A model generated the notes under the pieces. It made no database searches. It had not been told where the DNA came from and saw nothing but the letters and a program-made list of their open reading frames with translations. A DNA stretch of 64,000 bases from contig OZ017758.1 of NCBI GenBank assembly GCA_963969365.1, forward strand, positions 1,674,001-1,738,000, read 5' to 3'. Below, one piece after another: positions 12,201 through 22,900 of the stretch (position 1 is its first letter; the number at the start of each line of letters is the position of its first letter). The stretch is from Asterochloris sp. CNOR1. Taxonomy: Eukaryota > Chlorophyta > Trebouxiophyceae > Trebouxiales > Trebouxiaceae. A program made the position numbers and the translations under genes.

Positions 12201-15200
12201 CAGGTACAAGGGGTTGTCTGCACACAGCTGAGCACACTTTCCCGGCCAACAGGCCCTGGGTCAAACCTAGAGCTGCAGGTAGCAGGGGCAGCGCGTCCTG
12301 GGCTACCTTGAGTGAGGCAAGGTGATGCATGGGGTGAGCACTCTGACTCTGCACACCTGCACACATGCAGTTGCTTGGGTACCACTGCTGGCAAATGAAG
12401 CCCATCCCGCCAGCCAGCAGTGGGCAGATGGCACTGACCTGAAAGACAACTACATCCGTCTCGCTCACAACCTGTAGTCAAGCAGCTGTGCTTTGCAGTC
12501 AAGCACGCACATGCCTGGGGAGTCAGCCACCATCAGCCAGCCCTTTTGGCTGCGACCTGCACAAAGTGCACGGCAGCCAAGGTACTGCCTGCATTGGAAG
12601 AATTGGGCAATGGGGTCGTCGATCTCTGCAGAGGCTTGTCTGGGACCAGCCCACTGCATGCGGAGCTGGCCCCCATCAGTCAGACAACACTCAGCCGTGT
12701 GTCGTCCAGGTCTCTTCAGAGCCTGAAGGCCATCTGCGCTGTGTGCCTAGCAGCTCAAATTATTCCTGCCTGCCTGCAGTTGGTCAATCGGCGCTTGCCT
12801 TCGCCGAGAGTGGCATTTCCATTGCCAAGGACACCACTGAACGCAACCAGACCTGGGTGTCCGGCCAGAGGCTGAACGCGAGCACCAGGGGAGCCCTCAC
12901 TGTACACATCAACACGCATGACACAGCGGCTGGTGTGCGTGTGGCCATGGTTCCTGCTTCTGTGGGACATCACCAGCTGGACTTTGCTGTCGGCTGGTAA
13001 GCCTGCCAGCTGCCGCTGCTCAGCTAGCGCTGCTTGGCACAGCTGCATGGGGCACACCTGCTGCAGTCCACCACTGGCTGCACCCTGCTGCAAATCGGAC
13101 ACCAAGTCTGCAGCAGGTAATGTGCTTTGCTGTTGTGTTCCCTTGATATGCACATCCTCACTGACATTCATGCATCCTGCCCATCCTGTGTGCTGCGTCC
13201 TGAGCCCAGATCTGCTGGTGGCCAGCACACAATGGGGTGGTGATACGCAGCTCCACAGGTTGTGCTGCTGAGTAATATTCTGTGGGGACACACCTGCTTC
13301 CGGTCACACCAGCGGGACTCTGCTGTGGGCTCGTGAGTCTGCAACTGAGCTGGCATGCTGCCATCAGAGAGCTGAGGGCTAGACCCACAGCCCTGTACTA
13401 GCACTAGACCAAACTGCCTTGGCTGCTGTGCCACATTGGCTGCAGTCTGAAGCTGTCACTGTGTAGACACACCCGCGCAGCCTGTCGTGCCAGCATGAGC
13501 CAATCCTGACATGGAGCAGTGGGCTGCCCCTTCACGGCGTGACCTGTCCCACCACCCTCTGCCTGCTTGGCCTGCAGGATGGACGCAGAGTGGCATCACA
13601 TTGCAGTCAGCTGGGTGCAGAGCAACGGCGAGACCAGGCTCTACTTTGATGGCAACCCAGTCAAGCCCTACATGCGCCAGGATGGGCTAGTCCTGGAGAT
13701 CAAGTCCCCTAGCGTGGGCGGCGCCGACCCACACATCGCTGCAGGCACACTGCGGAGACGCGAAGGTGTGCTTGTGTAGCATGTCGGCAGTCATGCCAGC
13801 ATGTTCTACAAAACCATCTGCTTCGCGTGCCCACCAATCCCCTATAGAGGATGCCAGGGTGGGCAAATCCCTGCACAACACTGCCGCAGCATTACTGCAG
13901 CACTTCCTGCCCAGGGGAGCTTATCATGGCATTGTTCCAGGCTACAGGTGGCAGCTACATGCTCTTCTGGGTCATTTGCAGTATCAGCAACATGAAAACA
14001 GCAGGGCAGGCTTGTGCTCCCTTCAGCATTGAACTGTGCCCTTGGCTGCTCTCAGCTCAAGTACATGGGAACATCGCTCAGATGGGGCCAACATGTTGCC
14101 AAGCTGGTCAAGTCGTTTCTCATGCATGCAGGCTTGCTGGCCCCTTATCTTTGCTTGCTGGGCCAAGAGCAGCCTGTCTACTTGGGGACTGGGTCGTGAC
14201 TTGTGCTGCAGGCAGGCTCACTGGCGCTTGCTGAGGTGGAGATTGCGCTGCCTGCAGGTTCACTGGTGCTGGGCCAGAGACAGGCCTGCCTGGGTGGCTG
14301 CTTCTCTCCAGATGCCAGCCTGACGGGTGACCTGGCAGACGTCCGCATCTGGAGCGTTGCTCGCAGCCAGGTGGGGATACTGCCTTGTATCCAGCTGGAG
14401 GCCAGTGCAGCATGCATCTGAGCTTGAGGGCAACAGGCACCAGCCTGACCCCACAGCATGTAGCAAACAACATCATACCCTGCAGCTTGTGCTGCCCCTG
14501 CACATCAGCTGGCCCTCCAAAGACTTGCAGTGCTGTATGCTTCTGAACAGAGGGTCCTGCAGTGGGCTGAAGCTGAGTGAGAGAGCCTTGAGGCAACCAT
14601 CTGTGTCGTGGCTGACTGCAGGTGTGCAGTGCTCACAGCACCCAGCGGTGCTGCATGCATGCAGAGCTGAGCGGCAAAGTGGCAGCCTGCATCCTGTGCA
14701 AAAGGGTGATGACCTGCAGACTACTGGCTCAGGAGCTGAGACTCACTAATGCATGCATGCTCTGTTGGCTGCAGGCGCTGGTGAGGGAGGGCATGTGGCA
14801 GAGCAGGCCCACCCCACCAGCAGTGATGGCCTCGCAGCCAACTTTCTGTTCTTGGAGGACAACATGCAGGACGTGGACACATTCACGGGAGTGAAAACTG
14901 CGGTGAGGCAGGGGACTGTCACTGCCAATATGATTTGGATGCTACGTCTCCTGCCTACACAGCGCTTGCTGCCTGCTGCACTCCAGAGACCTGCTTGTGC
15001 TTAGGTGACTTTAGGACACTGCAGTTGCCAAAGGTGAAGTTGCTGCTCGCTGTGCTGTGCAACATGCACTGGCAGGCCCTCCCAGAGACCACAGGGGCGC
15101 CCAGAGATGGTTGTCAGACATTGTTGGCTGCCAGGCCAAAGAATTCAATATGGGGACGCATGGCCTGTTCACAGCCCAAAACAGAGCCAACTCTGAAGAG

Positions 15201-18200
15201 CTGAATAGGGCATGCTGCTTGCCGTCGCAGCTGATATCTTGCCTGCCTGTAGTCATATCTACTGTGGCTAACAGTAGACAGGGCTGTCTGCAGCTCAAGC
15301 CCCAACACTTCAAACCTGCAGACTGTGAAGGACGCAAGCGGTGGAGCCAATGGCACGCACCTGTTCTTGTGGGCAGATGCACCGCGCTTGAGGTCAGCTC
15401 AGCCCCCTTTGTGAATGTGGACTCTCAGGCCCTGGTCACACCTGCGGGGCACGCATTGCACCTATCCAACCGACAGGTGCGCTGATGCTTGACAAGCCAA
15501 GTATTGCACTATTGCTGTTCTGCCTTGCAGATGTGCGCCGCCTTGCAGCAACCAGCAGGGGTGCAGCAGTCTCTGAGCCATGCTTACAAGAGTTTGGTTG
15601 CCGCCCTGAAGCTGTTTGGGCAGAAGCGTCACCTCAGTGGGCGCCTGTACTGCCTGCTCGCTTCCTGATCTTGTATGCATAGTCAGATGGACCCACTCGT
15701 GCCAGCTAAAGCTTGTGGGGCATGTGCAACTGATGCATGAGCATAATAGATGGGCACTGGATGTGGAGCGTGGATGCATGCAGTATGGGCACGCCATTCT
15801 CTTATGCCACAGGTGAGGGGTGCACAATGGTGCCAAAGACTGTCATCCTGCCATGTGCCACATGTACAAATGCCTGGCTTGATCTGCACAACAGTGTACA
15901 GACTAAGCCACCGTCTCTGCATTTGCACTGCTGCACCCCCCTTTGCCAATCCCGTATTGTGCTGCTGCAGCTCTTGTGGTGCTGGCTGCAGGATGGTACA
16001 ATGAGGCTGACAACAGCTTGCTTGTCTTCAATTACCAGGTGAGCAGCACAATCTGCTGTGCAGAGCACAGCTCCGCAACGTCTTGATGCGCATGCTCTCA
16101 AGTTGCTCAGTACTCCAGCTCATCATCAGTACTCTCAGGACTGGGGCATCAGCGTGATGGAGCAGGAAGGGCATTGGGCCGATCACTCAGCTGGGCAGGG
16201 CTCCTCAGGTGGGCCTGCAGCATTCCCACAAGTATGCTCCCAGTCTCAAGCATCAGCATTGCCACCACAGCTGCCTTGGCTGCTGCACCACGCCTCAGCA
16301 AGCGGTCATCAGCATGCAGCCAAAATCAGAGGGCTCCATCATCTGGCTGCTTGCACTGCGCAGACTAGCCTTGTTGTGGCTTTGTCTGCAGCAGCCGCTG
16401 CCCATCAACACTGCATGGCAAGCTGCCTGCAGCTCTGAGATTAGGTGCTGCATGCTGCAGATGGACGGTGGCACCATGTGGCATTCACTTGGGAAAGCAG
16501 CTCAGGCAAGACGCTGCTGTATCTGGACGGGAAGCTGGTGAGTGTGCCCCAGTGCGAGCAGGCAGCCCTCTGCGACCTTCACATGTGCTCTTGAGGCGCC
16601 TGCCAGGCAAGCAAAACATTTTCCAGGCCTGTTCACAAGCCCACTGGAATGCAGAGCTGGTCCGTCATCCGTGGGAAGGGCATGACCATCCCCTCTGGAG
16701 GCACCCTCATCATTGGCAGGGAGCAGGTGAGCCTGTCACCTGTTCCATGCTGGCTTCTCTCCTCTTTGAGGATGAAAACCTGGTACCACGCAGCGCTGCA
16801 TGATGTGTCACATGCACCAGGGCGCTGCGTCGCACTCTGGTGCGGGACCACTGAGGGCTTCGAGCTGGCTGCAGGACTGTATTGGAGGCTGCTGCTGCGA
16901 CTCAGGGCAAGGCGCTGTTGGCAGCATTGACGCCAGGAGAGATCAGGAGTATGGTGCTCAGGTCAGTCATCTCTCATCATAAGCTGACTGTGTCCTCATT
17001 GCTGCAGCTGCTGGCTCCTGGCCAGTAGCTGCGCAACAGGAGCCCTTTTCACCTTGGTGACGCGGTGCCTGTGCTGTCCGCTGGCACCTCTGCCTCTGCC
17101 TGTGCTGCCTGAGCTGCCTGTGCTGCCTGCGCCTTGCACCTAGTGCCTTGCACCTTCACCTTCTGCTACATTGCCACTCTGTCCTGCATGCAGGACTTTG
17201 TTGGTACCATCGATGAGATGCGTGTCTGGAGCATGGTGCGCACCCCTGACCAGATCCGAGAGGTGTGCATCTCTGTTGCCGTGTCAGCCTGCATCTGCAC
17301 TGCGGCTGTGGCTGTGCAAATGTCTGGGGGGCAAGCAAGTTCAGCCACGGCTCCCAACTTGACAATTCAGCTGGGTGCAAGGCACCAGGGCTCGCAGCAG
17401 GCTGTGCCCAGCAGGCTGGTCAGTGTCAGCAAGACGCAGGGTCATCAGGGCACGCCTCACATGAGGCACCATCTGCATGCAGCATCACTCCCCAAGGCAG
17501 ACTGGCATGGCTGCAAAACGCCTCCCTGCCCATCTGGCCTGCAGGGCATGAAGACAGCGCTGCACGCCGATGGCGCAGCAGAGGTCAAGCAGCAGCAGGA
17601 GGCAGTCAGCAAAGATGACCGCAACCTGGTGGCCTGGTGGGACTTTGAGGAGGGGGAGGGCTACCTGGTAAAGGACATTACTGGCCACGGCCATGACCTG
17701 CACCTACTGCAGGAGCCTCGCTGGCAGGTTGGTGTGGCCAAGAGGTCCTGTTTTCTGCACTTGAATTCTGTGCCTGGTCACGGGCTGGAGCTGTATGTCC
17801 TTAAGAGGAGCCCTGTGGGCAGGTGTCTGGGGCCTGGGTGTGCAGGCCCTGCGGAGCAGGTGTGCCAGAGGCACAGCAGCGCTGGCAGGGACCCGCAACT
17901 GAGCATGCAACATTGCCCTTAATCATCCTCTCCTGGGGATCCATGTCTGCTATGCCAGCCTGCAGCTGCCTGGAAGGGCCATGCCTTCCGGCCACCAACT
18001 TCTCATTGGCCTGCCCACTTGCAAGCAGTCCGCCTTTGCGGCCATTTGATATCATGTTGCTGAGCTCTGATGGCAATGGACTGGCGGCTGCCTGGTACGG
18101 TGGCGCCTACATGTTGCAGCCTACCATCAGAGTTGCCTGCACCTTGCCTGCACCTTGCCTCAGCCGCTGCACAGCATGGAACCCCTATGGTACGGGACTC

Positions 18201-19598
18201 TGCACACAGCAGGATGCCGCTCCTAAGAGACAGATGCCTGCACCTACCTGCAGCCACTGTACAGCAGGGAGACCTGTGGCAATGGCATTGTGGAGGGGCT
18301 GGAGGAGTGCGATGATGGCAACACACGGTCTGGAAACGGGTGCACCTCAGACTGCAAGGTGAAGAGGTCCTTGGCCTTGCTCAAGCAGGGGCTGCCTGGC
18401 CTGGAGTGTGCATTTAGCTTGCTGTGCCCAACATCTGAGACATGAGCCTCAAAAGCTGGTCTTGGCAATGTGGAGTGCTGGGAATATCATACTATGCAGG
18501 TCGAGGATGGCTGGATCTGTGTGAGCACAAAACCCTCCACCTGTTACCCGGCACCAGGCCACAAGTCCTCCAAGGCCGCAGCTTCAGGCACCTCAAGCAA
18601 CACCACCACAGCTGGAGGAGGGCCAGATATGCCCTCAGACCGCCTCCAGTACTTTCCAGACTGCCTGCCCCAGCCAGCTCCTCTTTTGCTTCACTCCTTT
18701 ACAGGTCATGCACCACTGTGATGCACACTAGACTGACACATGCAGCTACCCTTTGCCTTGCAGACTGTGCCATCCAGCTGCCGGCCACACAACGCAAAAA
18801 GCATTCACACGGCAAAGCCCACCACCTCCTCGACAGCATTCAGCTTGGGCTTCAGAGGTGGCATCATACTCTGCAGCCAGCAGCTTGGGAGGCGGCATCA
18901 GCCACCAGCAAACTGCATGATGCCCGATAATGTTGCAGCCCGCAATACAGGCCAGGATCATGCAGTGTGCTGGTGGCTGATGCCACTTCTGGGCCACTTG
19001 CTTGCTAGCTTCCTTGCATCAACAGAGTCGCCAGCCTGCAGACTCCTTTCACTTGAACTCCATCGCAGCAACAGGACAGCTGTCCCCCTCATTGTGTGTT
19101 CCTATTGGTGTGCAGGCAGCACGGCAAGCAGCGGTGAGAGCCACGCTGCAGTGGTCACTTCGCTGGCCTTCTGTACAATTGTGGCCTCCATCATTGCAGG
19201 CAAGTCTGCAGGGACATCAGCACAGCCTGCAGGCATGCAGCTCTGGCAGCCCGTGGCTGTGCATGTTCTCTTCTTGCGGACACGTGCAGAGACCTTGCGC
19301 ACGTGTGCAGAGACCTGGGCAATGACCTCTGGCATCTGCAGGCTACATGGTGGCTCGCAACAGGGGCGCAACCATTCCCTGGGTAGAGCGACTATGTTAT
19401 GACCTGCAAGTGCGCTTTGGCAGGCACCATGATTACTCAATGCTCCACCACTTTGACCCCGAGTCGTCCGTGAGCGTGCACCCGGCCTTCACAAACCCTT
19501 CAAGCGGCCCTGAGTCTCATGCAGTCAAGGGCACTTCAGCAGGGCCTCATAAACCACCAGCAGCTGATCAGCCCCCAAGTGGGTACACAGATGGCTGA
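9293..19598 (+). CDS. Large type I membrane protein with three LamG/concanavalin-like modules and a DUF4215-type Cys repeat
   Basis: Probably a surface or secreted adhesion/receptor protein. Exon 1 (9293-9344) encodes MPNFMSLSSLALLVCMA, a signal peptide. Three LamG-like modules follow: about 9771-11700, 12003-14380 and 15740-17730. Each has an entry strand (TDAITIEAWLSTSD; ARDFTVEFWART), a core (HWHHLAVTW; EWHHIAVSW; WHHVAFTW), a Cys-Gly-Gly-Cys segment (YGGCVDAEQAYYG; CLGGCFSPDASLTG; CIGGCCDSGQG) and an exit strand (EVRIWGVARSQSD; DVRIWSVARSQ; EMRVWSMVRTPDQI), then a phrase like LVAYWKFDEPEG or LVAWWDFEEGEG. After these come CGNGIVEGLEECDDGN (about 18270-18320), the six-Cys DUF4215/myxobacterial disulfide repeat, then one transmembrane segment (TSLAFCTIVASIIAGYMVAR, spliced at 19199) and a tail of about 80 residues ending at 19598. 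Region 15300-15480 has a frame change at a run of five Cs. Some inner exons are uncertain, but the architecture is clear. Confidence 0.8.
11761..11815 (+). repeat. Short intronic direct repeat
   Basis: GTGCCAGTGCACCAG is present at 11761-11775 and again at 11795-11809, a spacing of 34 bases, in an intron of the LamG gene. The core contains the palindrome GTGCAC. Confidence 0.6.
13293..13352 (+). repeat. Degenerate copy of a LamG exon end, inside the following intron
   Basis: This stretch resembles 12953-13012, the end of the exon encoding PASVGHHQLDFAVGW plus its donor. Shared landmarks in order are CCTGCTTC, CACCAGC, GGACT, TGCTGT, GGCT and a donor-like GTAAG/GTGAGT. The real exon joins in phase to MDAEWHHIAVSW at 13579, so the copy is not needed for the frame. 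Confidence 0.6.
17041..17162 (+). repeat. Low-complexity TGCCTG/CTGTGC repeat tract
   Basis: An intron of the LamG gene is made largely of repeated units such as GCCTGTGCTGCCTG and CCTTGCACCT. A shorter similar tract (TTGCCTGCACC repeats) lies near 18134-18160. No coding potential is apparent. Confidence 0.6.
18894..18984. repeat. Near-perfect intronic inverted repeat (hairpin of about 30 bp)
   Basis: The left arm 18894-18924 begins GGCATCAGCCACCAGCA and the right arm 18955-18984 is almost its exact reverse complement (GTGCTGGTGGCTGATGCC at its end). About 28 of 30 positions pair, around a loop of about 30 bases. It sits in a late intron of the LamG gene, between the Cys-repeat exons and the transmembrane exon. 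It could be a small RNA precursor, a miniature inverted-repeat element or a remnant of a palindromic duplication. Confidence 0.7.
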
Positions 19599-19920
19599 GG
19601 CAATGTTTGAGACCTTCTCTCTGTTGCATGTTCCTGCTTCCACGCTTGATGTCCTCGCAGACTAGCTCAACAATTGCTGTGTGGGTTTGATGCACCCTGC
19701 TTTAGACCAGTGCCAGATGTTGTGTTAGCTCCACAGGCTCGTCCACAAACCACTGCCAGCTGGCTGGGAAGTAGTTCACAACCAGATTTTCTTCCAGCAA
19801 CTCAATGTGGGCGAAGCATTGGGACATATGATTTGTGTACATCAGGAGTGCGGTCGGACCTGGGCGTTGCAGCCATTGACCATGAGGAGTTGACTTGATT
19901 GCTCCCCACGCCCCTGTCTT
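19599..19920. other. Intergenic region between the LamG and coiled-coil genes
   Basis: About 320 bases between the LamG stop and the next ATG at 19921. Short frames on both strands show no recognisable domain. It presumably contains the 3' end of the LamG gene and the promoter of the coiled-coil gene. Confidence 0.4.
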
Positions 19921-22900
19921 ATGGCAGAGCACTCAGGCGCTGGCGAGCTGGTGAGCCAAGCAATAAAAGACCGAGATCAGCAGGAGCCGGCTGAATATGA
20001 TGAGGTCTGTTCAATCACAGCACAGTTGGAGGCTAGTTGGGCAGCCTACTAAGTGCTGCCTGGCTGGTTGCAGAACAACTTAGCCACAGCAGGACAGAGA
20101 CAGCAGCGCCAATGTGAAGGAGACGTGCAGGCACTGCTGCATGAGGCCAGCTCTGGCTCTGAGCAGGAACACCTGGAGTATATGGAAGACACAGATCATG
20201 AGAGGGATGACACCGATCAACAGGATGAGCAGCAGCAGACTGCTGCACAGCAGGCTACAGCAGACCCTGACCCAGAGCAGAGCAGGGAGCAGGAGGGTGG
20301 GGCAGCCAGCACATCTGGCCATCATTGGCAGCGAACAGGGGAGCGGCAGTCCACTCCGTCAGAGGCAAGCAGCTGGCACGCAGCTGATGCCGAGCCGGGC
20401 AGCAGCAAGGAGCCTGATATGGATGACCTGGCCACCAGCTCTGAATTTGTGGAGCCTGGGACAGATGTTTTCAATGGTAGGCAGTCAGGCAGGTGAGCAG
20501 ATGCTGTCTGGGGTCCAGTGTGACGTGGTTTGAAGCAGTACTAGCAAGGCACTGGCAGACAGACTGATACCTGAAGCAACCTTACCTCACCCCCTGCCCG
20601 CCACCTGCAAGACCAACTCTAAATTGCGCAACATCTGAAAGCAAGATTTCCTGACATCTCTCCTTCGTCAATTGCAGGGCTCTCCAGGCCGCTTCAGACG
20701 TGCAGGATCTTCTGAGGATGCTTGGCACCGAGCCAGCGCACGACGTTTTGTATGGCAGGTCAGCACATTGCCCAGTTGCCTGTGTGCTGCATATCTTCCT
20801 GGCATGCCAGCATTCATGGCTGAGCCCCAAGCGTGTTGCACAGTCAGTGCTGGTGCTCGGCAGCCCACACGTCTGCTGACTTAGTTGCTGTATTGCAGGC
20901 CACAGCTAGATGCCGGGCGCTTTGCACAGTCGCTGCAGCAGGTGAGCCACTCAAGCTGGCAACCGTCAGCAGGCAGCCTGCCCCACACCTGGTCAGCTGC
21001 GCAGGCAGCGAGGATGCCAGTGGAGCAAGCAGAGCGGGCTCCTCAGCCTCCTGACAAGATTGGCCAGCTGCCCACCAAGCGCAAGCTTGGCCTGATGCCA
21101 GCAGATGAGCAGAAGGGGCATGGACATGGCCATGGGCAGCACCAGAGCAGCCTTCATGGCATGCAGGCCCGGCAATGGGAGCAGGTCAGCCTGTTGTTCA
21201 GCGACCCAATCGATACTTTGGCCTGCAGCCTATGCACATAAAGCAGGTGCATGCTCAGACTTCATTACAGTTGCACCAGGTTTAGGTTTGAACCATGCAA
21301 GGACAGCCATGCAGGCTGGGCACAGAGAGACAGCCACACTCCCGCTTGCCCCATGCAGGTGCCCCTCAACCTGGTCGCAGCTCGCCCCCAGGCTGCAGAG
21401 TCCACCTCTGCCCCTGTGAGCCCCCGCAGGCCAGCAGGCCAGGTCCAGCCTGGCCACAATACCTGGCCCCAGCCCGCAGGCATGCCAGACAGCAGGCCAG
21501 GCACCGCACCTGCACTGACGGCGCTGCAGCCTCAGGCGCTGAGCACAAGCAGGAGCTGGGGGGCCAGTCCCTTGCAGGCCAGCTGGGCGGAGGAGCATGC
21601 GCTTCAGCAACTGCAGGCCGAGCAGGTGCTGTCACAGCAGCAGGTGCGCTGGCTCGTGAGCTCAGTCTTTCTGCGTGTGCGTTCATGGCATCCGTGTTCA
21701 GTGTATCTGGGGTCCTGTTGATCCGTGTTCTAGATGATGCTGGGCAGACTCGTTGCTTTGCATTTGAACTTTGCATGCAGCACAAAAGTTGCTGAGACCC
21801 ATTCCGCCTGACCAGCTACAGCAGAGTGCATGCAGATCTCAGCCACCCCTTCTTCATCCCTGCAGTCAGACCTGGTGGCTCAGCAGCTTGAGCACCGGCA
21901 CCGCGCTGAGCAGGAGCAGCTGCGCTCGGAGCTGCAGCGCCTGCAGGGGCAGCTGCGCCTGCAAGAGCAGCAGGCTGCTCTTCAGCAGCAGCGCCAGCAG
22001 GGGGAGCTGCAGAGGCTGGCGGCCGACTTTGACCTAGTCAAGGCGCAGCAGATGGCAACTCAGGGAGTGCAGGCGGAGGTGGCTCAGCTGCGGAGAGAGC
22101 ATGTGCAGGCACAGGTGGGTGACCTTCAGCACAGGACTTTGTGTTGCTGGTGGGACGTGCCACTGTACATGCCATTGTACATGGGACTATAAGAGGAAAC
22201 AAGCGGTGGTGGCGGCAGGAAGGCGCCCTATCGATTTGTGTGCCTGCTAGTGTGCTGTGGATGAAGTTCCAGCTTCCAGCATGAGCTGCCCTCAGGGCTT
22301 CTTCAGGGCCATGGCTTTCTTTGGAGGGAATCTTACCCAGCACAGGCTATAGCCCGAGCTGTGCTGGGGAATGGCAGGGACAACAAGAAAGGCCTCCCGC
22401 TGACAGCCTGGTGTGCCCATTGCAGAGCAGCCTGCAGCTCCAGGCTGCGCAGCTTGCAACAGCAGAGCAGCGTGCAGGTCAGCTGCAGCGGCAGGTGCAG
22501 CAGGCGGACGCGCAGGCGGCAGAGGCGCTCAGGGACAGCAGCAATGCCCAGCGCAGCCTGACCAAGGCGCAGGCCACCATCAGCAGCCTGCAGCAGGAGG
22601 TGGATGCCCAGCAGGCAGACATCAATGGGCTGCACAGGTGCAATGGCTGCTTTGCCACTGCTCTGCGGCGTGTCAGACTGTAGCTGGCACCTAAAGCTGT
22701 GCACTCACTGGATGACATTGCTAACGTCGTCAAACTGCGCCAGCAGACGCCTTGGGCACGGATGCAATCTGGCATGGACATTGTTGGCTTTTCAGCATGC
22801 GATGCTGACTGCCAATGCCTGTGCAGGCAACTGGACTCCGCCAGGCACCAGCTCAGCCTGCAGGCGCAGCAGCAGGAACAGCAGGCAGCCAGCAGCAGCG

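Noticed and set aside
14212-14273. Repeat of GCAGGCTCACTGG / GCAGGTTCACTGG, 42 bases apart, at a LamG exon start
   Set aside because: It first looked like another exon echo with an alternative acceptor, but the first copy reads in frame into the second (EVEIALPAGSLVLGQ fits a LamG strand), so it is probably just coding sequence.
18500-18560. A second DUF4215 repeat after the first
   Set aside because: The following exon (EDGWICVSTKPSTCYPAP) is the normal second half of the first repeat, and no second CGNGxxExGEECDDGN-type motif appears before the membrane segment.
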